Source of the DNA: Rhodospirillaceae bacterium
GTDB lineage: Bacteria; Pseudomonadota; Alphaproteobacteria; UBA7985
Reading direction: 5' to 3'
DNA: 55,170 nucleotides
Assembly: GCA_002700865.1 (NCBI GenBank)
Contig: PAFB01000149.1
Coordinates: forward strand, 1 to 55,170
In this document: positions 1-7,355 of the stretch, piece after piece
Layout: each line of letters begins with the position of its first letter
Position numbering within the stretch: the stretch's first letter is position 1
Notes under the pieces: generated by a model
Told to the model about the DNA's origin: nothing
Databases searched by the model: none
What the model saw: only the letters and a program-made list of their open reading frames with translations
Program-made: the position numbers and the translations under genes

Positions 1-138
1 CGAGCGGTCTTCGTTAGCCTCCATGGCCGCGCGGTCGCGGCGATCGCCGAGGGTGACGCGGTGGCCCTCGCGGGCCAGCAGACCGGCGATCAGGCCGCCC
101 GCCGGTCCGGCTCCGATAACGGCGACGCGCAGGCTCAT
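1..138 (-). CDS. FAD-dependent oxidoreductase, N-terminal fragment cut by the window end
   Basis: Only the first 46 codons are present. They begin MSLRVAVIGAGPAGG, the beta-alpha-beta dinucleotide-binding fold with a GxGPxGG loop that opens many FAD/NAD-dependent monooxygenases and oxidoreductases. The substrate-determining part lies outside the window, so the reaction cannot be named. The ATG overlaps the stop codon of the aldolase gene (ATGA), so the two are probably translationally coupled and may act on the same aromatic or hydroxy-acid compound. The frame is open to the last base. The coupled partner makes an FAD hydroxylase of an aromatic route plausible, but this is inference. Confidence 0.75.
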   Translation of the reverse strand, partial: MSLRVAVIGAGPAGGLIAGLLAREGHRVTLGDRRDRAAMEANEDRS

Positions 139-896
139 GGTCTTTGCAGACGCCGCTTGAGGCCTTCGCTGGCCTCGGTTCCCGCCTGCTTGAGCAAGGC
201 AAGGTCGCTGCCCAGAACCAGCAGCCGGGCCCCGGCGGCGGCGGCGCGATGGGCGCCCTCGGCGTTCATGGCGAAGGTTCCAACCAGCTTGCCCGCCTTG
301 CCCGCCACCGCGAGCACGCGCTCGAAGGCCTCGGCGAGCCGCGGGTCGTCCATGCCGACACCGAGTGAAACGGCCATGTCCCCGGGACCGAAGAACAGCA
401 GGTCGATCCCGTCGGTTTTGGCGATGGCCCCGGCCTGCTCCAACCCGGCGGCGGTCTCGATCTGTGCGCAGACCAGCACCTGCTGATTGGCGGCGCGGAA
501 CATCTGCGGCATGGGAATGGCGCCGTAACCGGTCGCGGGTGTCAGTGGATGGACGCCGCGTGTGCCTTCGGGTGGATAGCGGCACCAGCTGGCCAGTTGC
601 TTGGCCTGCGCAGCGCTCTCGACCATGGGCGCTAGAATACCGTCAGAACCGGCTTCGAGCGCGTCCTGCACTGCCGCGCGGGCGAGTTCGGGGATGCGGG
701 TGATGGCGCTCAGGCCGGCGCGCTGGCTGGCCATGATCAGGCCAGCGGCGGTTTCCACCCCCATGACGGCGTGTTCGCGGTCAATGACGATGCAGCCAAA
801 TCCAGCCTGAGCCAACACGCCGGCGACGGCCGGGTCCTTCAGGGAGGCAAAGGTCGCGGTCATAGGGCCAGCGGCGAGGGTGGTCTTCAAGGTCAT
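135..896 (-). CDS. HpcH/HpaI-family aldolase (class II, pyruvate-type)
   Basis: A 253-residue protein of the family of 4-hydroxy-2-oxoheptanedioate and 2-keto-3-deoxy-sugar-acid aldolases, metal-dependent TIM barrels that cleave 2-oxo-4-hydroxy acids to pyruvate and an aldehyde. Visible family features are the catalytic His in DREH (His42), the pyruvate-binding Arg in ITRIPE (Arg67), and the metal ligands Glu147 in QIET and Asp173 in GPGDMA. Length is normal for the family. A TTG nine codons upstream (923) would extend the frame; I chose the ATG at 896 because homologues start near the TLKxxL region. The stop overlaps the start of the downstream FAD oxidoreductase. The substrate is unresolved (HpaI, GarL and RhmA share these motifs). 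Confidence 0.88.
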   Translation of the reverse strand: MTLKTTLAAGPMTATFASLKDPAVAGVLAQAGFGCIVIDREHAVMGVETAAGLIMASQRAGLSAITRIPELARAAVQDALEAGSDGILAPMVESAAQAKQLASWCRYPPEGTRGVHPLTPATGYGAIPMPQMFRAANQQVLVCAQIETAAGLEQAGAIAKTDGIDLLFFGPGDMAVSLGVGMDDPRLAEAFERVLAVAGKAGKLVGTFAMNAEGAHRAAAAGARLLVLGSDLALLKQAGTEASEGLKRRLQRP

Positions 897-1141
897 AAGC
901 CGGGTCGCACGTGGTTTGCGCAAGCCACTAGAAAATCAGTTTAAAGCACCTAGAGCAATAGGCTGGCGATGTGGGCCAACCGCCCGAACGGATTGATTGT
1001 TCAGAAAGGCGTTTGGCAGCGGTGGCGGTTCCCCTGCACAAACTGCGCGAGATCGGTACAGGCTCTGCGCAGGATCGCGCATTTCGTCAGCCCCTGCGAT
1101 CAACGACCCTGCCGCCTGACCAACCAACTCAAGAGGTAACA

Positions 1142-1276
1142 ATGAACGAAAAACCCCGCTGCGGCTGCGGCCACTCCGTCACCGGTTTCTGCATGGGCTG
1201 GCACGCCCTGTCTGAAGAGGACTATCAGAAGAAAAAAGAGGCCTACGAGCTCAAGCAGCAGAACAAAGAGCGTTGA
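1142..1276 (+). CDS. 44-residue cysteine-rich protein with a CDGSH-like motif
   Basis: A very small soluble protein starting at the ATG at 1142, seven bases after an AAGAGG ribosome-binding site (1131-1136). A longer frame from 971 exists but its upstream part looks non-coding. The sequence carries CGCGHSVTGFCMGWH, i.e. C-x-C-x7-C-x-G-x-H. This resembles the iron-sulfur CDGSH signature (C-x-C-x8-C-D-G-x-H) but is one residue shorter in the middle and lacks the Asp. The last 25 residues are charged and probably helical. A metal-binding role (zinc or Fe-S) is inferred. It lies 52 bases upstream of a LysR gene on the same strand. Confidence 0.65.
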   Translation: MNEKPRCGCGHSVTGFCMGWHALSEEDYQKKKEAYELKQQNKER

Positions 1277-1328
1277 AGCAACCCGGCCGGTCGCCAATAT
1301 AGGCCGACAACGGCAGCAACAGGCGGGG

Positions 1329-2237
1329 GTGAGCGTGGTCGCGTGGACGGAAGTCAGAAGCGCCTACATGGTGGCGAAGCTTGGCACCGTCTCGGCGGCA
1401 GCCGATGCGCTGGGCGTGCACCGCGCCACCATCCTCCGCCATATCGACGCGCTGGAAACCGAGCTAGGGTCGAAGCTGTTCCAGCGCCACCAACGCGGCT
1501 ACACGCCTACCGACGTGGGCCAAGAGCTACTTGAAGTCGGCAGCCGCGCAGATGACGAGCTGACCCAGTGGCTGGGCCGAGCACGACACCGGCGGGACGA
1601 GCCCTCGGGCGAGCTAATCATCACCGCCTTACCCGGCTTCGAAGTTACGCTAGTGCGCGCCATGATCCGCATGCAGCGGGATTTCCCCGCCGTCTCTTGC
1701 CGCATCGTCACCACCGAGCAACTGATGCGGATGGAATTTGGTGAGGCCCATGTTGCCCTCCGGGCAGGTGGTCGACCCAGCAACCCGGATTTCGTGGTGC
1801 TCCATCACAGTAGTCACAGCCTCGGCCTCTTCGCCCACAAGAGCTACACACAGCAGTATGGCATCCCGACCTCAGACGCCGACTTCGAACAGCACCGTTT
1901 CTGCGCGGGGGGCGAGGTCTCCTACCACGTCGGGCCGCTAGAATGGATTGAGCAGAACGTACCGCCAAAGAGCATTGCCCTGCGCACCGACAGCCTGCTG
2001 ATCGGGCACAGCGCCGTGGTCCAGGGCCACTGTATCGGCCCAATGTGGCAGGCCGAGGCCGAGCAAGACCCGGACCTCGTTGAAGTCGTGGCACCGCGCT
2101 CGGACTGGACAATTGATTTCTGGATTGTCACCCATGTTGATCTGCACCGTACCACCAAGGTGCGCTCCTTCGTCCATCGACTGAAGGAAATTGAACTCGA
2201 TCTGGGTGCTGCCCAGCGCCATTGGCCGAAACCCTAA
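1329..2237 (+). CDS. LysR-family transcriptional regulator
   Basis: A 302-residue regulator. An N-terminal winged helix-turn-helix (about residues 8-66, including the recognition segment around ALGVHRATILRHIDALE) is followed by a periplasmic-binding-like effector domain from about residue 95. The start is GTG at 1329, with a second in-frame GTG at 1335; a G-rich tract just upstream may act as the ribosome-binding site. The C-terminus is slightly short for the effector domain but no motif is clearly missing. It faces away from the aldolase pair across the small cysteine-rich gene, so it may control that aldolase operon; this is inferred from position only. Confidence 0.9.
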   Translation: MSVVAWTEVRSAYMVAKLGTVSAAADALGVHRATILRHIDALETELGSKLFQRHQRGYTPTDVGQELLEVGSRADDELTQWLGRARHRRDEPSGELIITALPGFEVTLVRAMIRMQRDFPAVSCRIVTTEQLMRMEFGEAHVALRAGGRPSNPDFVVLHHSSHSLGLFAHKSYTQQYGIPTSDADFEQHRFCAGGEVSYHVGPLEWIEQNVPPKSIALRTDSLLIGHSAVVQGHCIGPMWQAEAEQDPDLVEVVAPRSDWTIDFWIVTHVDLHRTTKVRSFVHRLKEIELDLGAAQRHWPKP

Positions 2238-2441
2238 CGCAGTTCGTGTAGGTTGTGGATGCCGGGCATAGTGATGAAACCAGTCAGAGTCCGAACGCGA
2301 TACAACCACGAGCGGATCGCCGGATCGCCGTCATGGTCCAGCCGCGCGATCCGCGACCAGCGAACATGGAATAAGGCACGGCAATCGCCATTTCTCAAAG
2401 CCCGTCAAAAGGCTCGAGGCGCAAAGGGCGGAGCATAGGGC

Positions 2442-3224
2442 TTAAAACAGGATACCGTACGATGGGTCGCGCAGCAGCGTGACCAATGCCGGTGCCCGTT
2501 GCTGCATCAGCGCGGGGGTATGGAGGCGCCACTCTTGGCCTATATCGTCGGCCCGCAGTCGGTTCAGTCCACGCATAGAGGTGATAGCCCAGAAGGTGAA
2601 CTCGGTCACCTGACAGCTGTAGTCACAGGTTCGATCATCGTAGGTGTAGTAAGCACCATTGGGATATCGGTTAGGCACGCGTGCGTGATAACCGCCGCGG
2701 GCTTCATCCATCAGGTCGGCTATGGCGCTACCACGGAACTCCCCGAAGATGTCCGGAAAGACTTCGGCGTAGCCAAACTGGGTGATGAGGTGCAGCGCCT
2801 CTTCGATGGTTGGGTCCCAGCCTTCACGGCCGCTGATGTCCATCTCGTCTTCGAAGACTGAGACGAGAGCATCGTAAGTCTCATGCTGGCTGTCATTCAG
2901 ACTGTCGAAAAGGCGGTCTGCTGCTCGCTCGTTTGGAAAGACGGCGAAAAACGCACCGCTATCGAGTACTTCATCGAGTACAACCGGGCTGTCAGGAACG
3001 CCATTCTGGTCGTAGTCAAGCAGGCTGCGCATCACCTTGTTTGCGTGAACAAGCGCGCGGTTGCTGACCTGGTCTGTGGCACAGACCGGAACGCCGAAGG
3101 TGTCGACGCCATTGCCCCGGAGCTTGTCCGGGCAGGTGCTCTGTGACAGAGCGGAACCGGGATGTACTAAAATCGCGACGAGCGCAAAGAGTGTTGCGTG
3201 AATGCCTGAATTGAGTAGGTGCAT
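2442..3224 (-). CDS. Exported protein of unknown function (260 aa)
   Basis: The N-terminus has a hydrophobic stretch ending near ALSQS, a typical Sec signal peptide cleaved around residue 28. The mature part contains several cysteines (CPDK, VCATD, and a CDYSC pair near residues 203-207 that could form a disulfide) and a DYDQNGVPD segment near residue 73 resembling a calcium-binding loop. The C-terminal third is aromatic-rich (ANRYPNGAYYTYDD-like region, then FTFWAITSM). I do not recognise the family. It is the third gene of a same-strand set (4315-3830, 3802-3305, 3224-2442), all exported or membrane-anchored, so it probably acts in the periplasm or outside the cell. Confidence 0.75.
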   Translation of the reverse strand: MHLLNSGIHATLFALVAILVHPGSALSQSTCPDKLRGNGVDTFGVPVCATDQVSNRALVHANKVMRSLLDYDQNGVPDSPVVLDEVLDSGAFFAVFPNERAADRLFDSLNDSQHETYDALVSVFEDEMDISGREGWDPTIEEALHLITQFGYAEVFPDIFGEFRGSAIADLMDEARGGYHARVPNRYPNGAYYTYDDRTCDYSCQVTEFTFWAITSMRGLNRLRADDIGQEWRLHTPALMQQRAPALVTLLRDPSYGILF

Positions 3225-3304
3225 GGCTTTCTATCCACTTTTTTAGGGGAATTCAGGTAGACACAAGCCCAGCTCTGTTGCCCGCAACAGCTTGCCTCCC
3301 GGCA

Positions 3305-3802
3305 CTAGCACTCGCCCTGCGCCAGAACCTTATCGACGACCGTCTGCAACCGCGTGCTGTAGAGTTCCGGCTGAAAACCTTCAGAAGCATAGAATTCGCA
3401 GTGAATGTCGACTTGCAGTTCCAGCAGATCAATCCACGCCTGGACATTGGGGACGTAAGCCAACACCTGTTCAAAAGTTTCAGTCATGAGCGTTACGTAC
3501 CAGAAATATCGCTCATCATCTTGCTCTGTGTACTCATAATCGCTGAGTAACCCACCGGAAATTGCCGGGTTGTCCATGGAAATTTTGAGAAAGTCCTTGA
3601 AGGCATCACGGGCAGCCTGCTCGTTCTGCACGGCCCACTGCTCCGTAACCTGCCAGTAAGCAATAACGCCAGCGGATATAGCAAGCGCTACTTGCAACAG
3701 CCCGGCCAGTGCCGCCCAAACCACAGAGTTATTGCCCGTGCGAACTACTGGGGCTGGAGCGTCGAGAGACAATGGGCCTTTGGCCTCATTCGAAGATGTC
3801 AT
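3305..3802 (-). CDS. Single-pass membrane protein of unknown function (165 aa)
   Basis: A polar N-terminal tail of about 27 residues precedes one clear transmembrane segment (about residues 28-50, from VVWAALAGLLQ to VIAYWQV). A mostly acidic, helical C-terminal domain of about 115 residues follows and ends in Cys. The layout fits a small inner-membrane protein with its soluble domain probably in the periplasm. The ATG is 27 bases after the stop of the preceding exported-protein gene, so the two are likely co-transcribed. No family was recognised. Confidence 0.7.
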   Translation of the reverse strand: MTSSNEAKGPLSLDAPAPVVRTGNNSVVWAALAGLLQVALAISAGVIAYWQVTEQWAVQNEQAARDAFKDFLKISMDNPAISGGLLSDYEYTEQDDERYFWYVTLMTETFEQVLAYVPNVQAWIDLLELQVDIHCEFYASEGFQPELYSTRLQTVVDKVLAQGEC

Positions 3803-3829
3803 GGCCTGGTCTTCTCCCCCAAGAAAGGC

Positions 3830-4315
3830 TTAAGTGCATTTCCCAGTATAAAGGAATGCGGACGTGCTCAGCGAAACTTCATTGGAATAAACACTGCTAA
3901 TGTGAAGCACCATGCTCATCTCTCCGACATCGAAAGCAAAGTTAAAGCGCGTCATACCCGCCTCGATATCTGCTCCACCAGAGAGCGCAAGCACGCCCTG
4001 CTGAAAGGTATCGATACCAAAGGTATAGATATCGTTTAGGTCCAGATAATCGCTGCCTTCGGTACTTACGAAAACGGAAATCTCGCCCTTATCCGAAACC
4101 ACAAGCTTGTAGACGATATCTTCTGGCCCCAACGTATCGACGGTTAGGCCCCAACCCAGCCGATTTTCGGCCGTAGCACCGCCAGGCAGCTTCTCGAAAC
4201 CGACTATTTCCTCGACCGGACAAATGTAGACGTCGTCCGCGGCAACTGCTGTGCTCGCAATGGCCAAGGCCAGTACTGAGACCAGAAGGTCGCGGAAAAT
4301 AGGTATTGCTTTCAT
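3830..4315 (-). CDS. Small periplasmic protein of unknown function (161 aa)
   Basis: It starts with a textbook signal peptide: basic MKAIPIFR, a hydrophobic core, and an AVAADD cleavage site near residue 26. The mature protein is about 135 residues, alternating polar and hydrophobic, probably beta-rich, with cysteines near each end (ICPVEE and the final KCT) that could form a disulfide. A ribosome-binding site (AGGAGATAAAGCC) precedes the ATG. It is the first of three same-strand genes for exported or membrane proteins. I do not recognise a family. Confidence 0.75.
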   Translation of the reverse strand: MKAIPIFRDLLVSVLALAIASTAVAADDVYICPVEEIVGFEKLPGGATAENRLGWGLTVDTLGPEDIVYKLVVSDKGEISVFVSTEGSDYLDLNDIYTFGIDTFQQGVLALSGGADIEAGMTRFNFAFDVGEMSMVLHISSVYSNEVSLSTSAFLYTGKCT

Positions 4316-4371
4316 GGCTTTATCTCCTGGCTACAGCTCGCTTAGGTTCATTCTAGTGTCTTTTTAGGTGC

Positions 4372-4599
4372 TCAAGCAAATTCAGGGCTAAGCGCCCGGT
4401 GGAATGCGCGATAGTGCCTGAGCTGCGCCTCTTGCACTAAGACAGACATCACCCAGAAGTATACTCCATTGTTCGCAGGGAGAGCGGCCGGGCCATCGCG
4501 CTTAAGCTGTGCGAGAAAATATGCGCGCTGATTGCCGACGATCTCTGTGGTAACGTCCGATCGATGGTCAGGAAAACGAGCATTGAGGACGCGGACCAT
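4372..4599 (-). CDS. Doubtful small ORF (75 aa), possible gene remnant
   Basis: An ATG-started frame with no convincing ribosome-binding site and no signal peptide. Its C-terminal part (GVYFWVMSVLVQEAQLRHYR) has the same spacing of aromatic and small residues as the end of the 260-residue exported protein encoded at 2442-3224 (FTFWAITSMRGLNRLR). It may thus be the 3' end of a decayed paralogue rather than an intact gene. The resemblance is by eye only. It sits between the exported-protein operon and the divergent methyltransferase gene. Confidence 0.3.
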   Translation of the reverse strand: MVRVLNARFPDHRSDVTTEIVGNQRAYFLAQLKRDGPAALPANNGVYFWVMSVLVQEAQLRHYRAFHRALSPEFA

Positions 4600-4672
4600 T
4601 TCATGAAGACAACGTCCGTGAGGCTAGCGACCAGCCGACAGTTAGGGATCGCATGATGGGGGCTTTCGGGTC

Positions 4673-6202
4673 ATGAGCGCCAGGGACAAAATTGAGCGAC
4701 TCCAGCAGCTTTTTCCCGGCAGCGTAACAGAAACTCAAGACCCCGAAACCGGGCAGGTTACGCTGCGGGTCGCACCCGAACAGCTGCACACGGCACTGCA
4801 GGCAGCGTTAGGCGACGCGTACTGCTCCGCTGAAAAGACCATGCTGACACAGGTCGAAAGCTACGCCTTCACATGGCCGGGGAAGACAGCAGCCCGGCAG
4901 CAGGCTACGGCCCCGGTTTCCGTGCAGTTTCAACCCCGCCCGGACCTGAGTAAGGACCCTGAGACCACCAGCAACCAGCTTATCATCGGCGATAACCTCG
5001 CTGCGCTGAAGCTGCTGCGGGAAGGGTCAGGCACCGACTCACTCGCCGGAAAGGTGCGTTTGATCTACATCGATCCACCCTACAACACCGGCAACGCCTT
5101 CATTTATCCCGATAACTTCCGCGAAAGCCTCCGCTCTTACACCGCGCGCAAACCCAAGACGACCGATCCAGAAGGCCAGAAGGCGTTCGACGACGACGCC
5201 GATCACCACGGCCGCATTCACGCGGACTGGCTGAGCTTCATGCTGCCGCGATTGATTGTGGCGCGTGACTTGCTGCGCGAAGACGGCTGCATCGTTATTT
5301 CCATTGATGAGCACGAGCTCCCCAACCTCTGGAAGCTCTGTGAAGAAGTGTTTGGCGCGGAAAACTTTGTCGAGTGCATGGTCTACGACAAGAAATCTTC
5401 GGCCAAAGGCGTTCCGCCAACGAAGATGATCGCCGGGGTTCACGAATACATGCTGGTTTTCCAGCGCTCTTCCGCCTTTTCATTCATCGGGCGACCACGC
5501 AGTGAGGAAGGCTTTTACAACCCCGACAATGACCCGCGTGGTCCCTGGCGCAACACCAACTGCAAATCGACCGTGAAAGACCCACGCGAGGCCTTCGACG
5601 TCGAAGATCCCGCAACCGGGCGACGGTTCCGCGATGTCTGGGCCTTTAGCCCAGCGGAAATGGCGCGCAAGGCAGCGGCGGGTGAATTGCTGTTCCCCAA
5701 GGCTGACGGCGGACAAGTGCGGATGAAGGAGTATTTCAACGCCTTCCGCAACGCCAACATTCCGATCAAATCGTCTTGGGGGCTCTATGATGCTCAATAC
5801 AACACCCAGTATCTGACCCGGCTTATGGGGACTAAGGTGTTCCTCAACCCCAAGCACATACGGTTGATGCGTGACCTGCTCGCCTATACTACGCAAGGAA
5901 ATGATATCGTACTGGACTTCTTCGGCGGCTCAGGCACGACAGCCGATGCGCTGCTGTCACTCAACGCCGAAGACGGGCATCAGCGACGCTTTGTGCTGGT
6001 ACAACTCGATGTGCCAGTGGAGCCGTCCTCGGCAGCAGGCAAAGCGGGCTACACGACCATCGCCGACCTGTGCCGCGACCGGATCAACCGCGCAGGTGCG
6101 GCGTTGAACCCGGCCGAGGCTCACCCCAACTGGGATGGGAATGTTGGCTATCGCGTGCTTGATCTTGGTCCGCCGACTCCTGTCGATCTGAAAGTGGATT
6201 GA
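4673..6202 (+). CDS. Type III-like DNA methyltransferase (Mod), no Res partner
   Basis: A 509-residue beta-class amino-methyltransferase, expected to methylate adenine N6 in DNA using S-adenosylmethionine. The catalytic motif IV is IDPPYNTGN (residues 133-141). The cofactor motif I is DFFGGSGTT (residues 415-423), in the order expected for beta-class enzymes. The region between them (about 230-390) is the likely target-recognition domain. The N-terminus (ERLQQLFPG, then YAFTWPGK) matches type III Mod proteins. It ends soon after YRVLDLG, where I remember full-length Mod proteins continuing for roughly another 100 residues. There is no helicase/endonuclease (Res) gene beside it. It may be an orphan methyltransferase or the remnant of a type III system. 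Confidence 0.88.
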   Translation: MSARDKIERLQQLFPGSVTETQDPETGQVTLRVAPEQLHTALQAALGDAYCSAEKTMLTQVESYAFTWPGKTAARQQATAPVSVQFQPRPDLSKDPETTSNQLIIGDNLAALKLLREGSGTDSLAGKVRLIYIDPPYNTGNAFIYPDNFRESLRSYTARKPKTTDPEGQKAFDDDADHHGRIHADWLSFMLPRLIVARDLLREDGCIVISIDEHELPNLWKLCEEVFGAENFVECMVYDKKSSAKGVPPTKMIAGVHEYMLVFQRSSAFSFIGRPRSEEGFYNPDNDPRGPWRNTNCKSTVKDPREAFDVEDPATGRRFRDVWAFSPAEMARKAAAGELLFPKADGGQVRMKEYFNAFRNANIPIKSSWGLYDAQYNTQYLTRLMGTKVFLNPKHIRLMRDLLAYTTQGNDIVLDFFGGSGTTADALLSLNAEDGHQRRFVLVQLDVPVEPSSAAGKAGYTTIADLCRDRINRAGAALNPAEAHPNWDGNVGYRVLDLGPPTPVDLKVD

Positions 6203-6320
6203 TCCTATCTGACCGCCGCAGGTTTGCCTTGGGCCTCCTAAACCCCATCTCTGGCCCAACGTGTTTCTCCGCACAGGTTTACTGCTCCGCCCTCATCATC
6301 TCTTCTGGAAAGGTTCTCCT

Positions 6321-6518
6321 ATGGCACCCCTGATCGCCATTCTCCTGCTCGTCGGTCTCACCGTGGTCGTGATTGGCGCGCTCGCCATTCCGATGAATTT
6401 CTTCCGCTGGGTCGCGGGCGTCCGCGAGGAGCGGGACCGACTGGAGGCAGAATTGCTGGAGGCACGCCGCGAAATTCGCAGTCTAAAAGAAGAGCTGATG
6501 CGCCAGAACGACAGCTGA
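6321..6518 (+). CDS. Small membrane protein with a coiled-coil tail (65 aa)
   Basis: The ATG at 6321 follows a GGAAAGG ribosome-binding site (6307-6313); the longer frame from 6261 lacks one. Residues 3-25 form one transmembrane segment. After NFFRWVAG comes a charged heptad-like helix (REERDRLEAELLEARREIR) to the end, probably a cytoplasmic coiled coil. The architecture is like PspB and similar small membrane adaptors, but the sequence is not diagnostic. It lies 118 bases downstream of the methyltransferase gene on the same strand, possibly with its own promoter. Confidence 0.6.
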   Translation: MAPLIAILLLVGLTVVVIGALAIPMNFFRWVAGVREERDRLEAELLEARREIRSLKEELMRQNDS

Positions 6519-6592
6519 GTCGACACGCTCAGGCACGTGACACGGCGCTCGAAGCGCGTACCCACGGCGGCACTGTTCAGTATCAGCAGCGC

Positions 6593-7312
6593 TTAACCTG
6601 TGATGCCATGCCCCTTCATGGCCTCCAGATCAGCTTCGATCTCGGTCCAGTCATCGCGTGGCAGCACCACGCAGGGTTGGGCGATGTCTTCGAGCCACGA
6701 AAACACCGAAAAAAACGGCTGTTCGTAGGAGCGCGTTGCATGGGGGGCCATCGACGGATTGTAGACGAGGCTGCCTGGACCAAGATCACGCCAGCCACTC
6801 TGGCCAAAGCGCCAGCCAGACCGTGATGAGAGGTTTAAGTAAGTCTCCGGCGCCGGATGAGCATGGTCGCGGTAAAGCGTATGCGGGTGGAGCAGGAAGA
6901 ACCCAAGCGTAAAATCTGCGTGCTCGAAGCCACAGGCGCCGGGACCGATCAGCAACGTATGCAGATTACCATTTCGATAACCCAAGCCGACATCAGCGTC
7001 CGCAGCGTAATATTTCATCTGGTCCTCGGCCCAGACCAAATCATCGATCGCTGCCCTCAGAGCCCGTTGTAAGGGCAGGAGCAGCGGTGACTGCATCTGG
7101 TCAACAGCCTGGGTCAATAAGGGTTGATGACGGTCGGCGGAGCGGGGCGGACGATCGGTGAAAGCATCGCGGCTGAGCGCTGTCGTCTGCAAACGGTCTA
7201 GCGTGCGCTGCGCCGCCAAGGCAGTGTCCCCGGGCTCAGCAGCAGCGGTACGAAGCATGCCAGCGATAGCCTCGACCACCGCCCGCACACGCTCAAATCG
7301 ACCGGTCACCAT
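6593..7312 (-). CDS. dddQ: DddQ-type cupin DMSP lyase
   Basis: A 239-residue protein whose C-terminal half is a single cupin barrel of the DMSP lyase family, which cleaves dimethylsulfoniopropionate to dimethyl sulfide and acrylate. The DddQ signature is present: Tyr147, His150, Glu156 and Tyr158 in LYRDHAHPAPETY, then His191 in MAPHATRS. With His152 as the first zinc ligand, the spacing matches Tyr120/His125/Glu129/Tyr131 of Ruegeria DddQ exactly, and the last His is one residue further along. The Trp-rich loop (SGWRFGQSGW) is also typical. The N-terminal helical region (1-110) is longer than in DddQ of about 200 residues, so a DddL-like or new subgroup is possible. It begins 43 bases after the dddP stop, so co-transcription is likely. 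Confidence 0.85.
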   Translation of the reverse strand: MVTGRFERVRAVVEAIAGMLRTAAAEPGDTALAAQRTLDRLQTTALSRDAFTDRPPRSADRHQPLLTQAVDQMQSPLLLPLQRALRAAIDDLVWAEDQMKYYAADADVGLGYRNGNLHTLLIGPGACGFEHADFTLGFFLLHPHTLYRDHAHPAPETYLNLSSRSGWRFGQSGWRDLGPGSLVYNPSMAPHATRSYEQPFFSVFSWLEDIAQPCVVLPRDDWTEIEADLEAMKGHGITG

Positions 7313-7355
7313 CGGTGACCGCTAGATGTGCGATAACTCCGTCTCATACCGCCGC

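Noticed and set aside
2253..2438. A 61-residue open frame between the first LysR gene and the exported-protein gene
   Set aside because: Basic, low-complexity composition with no ribosome-binding site; the 204-base gap is more likely non-coding.
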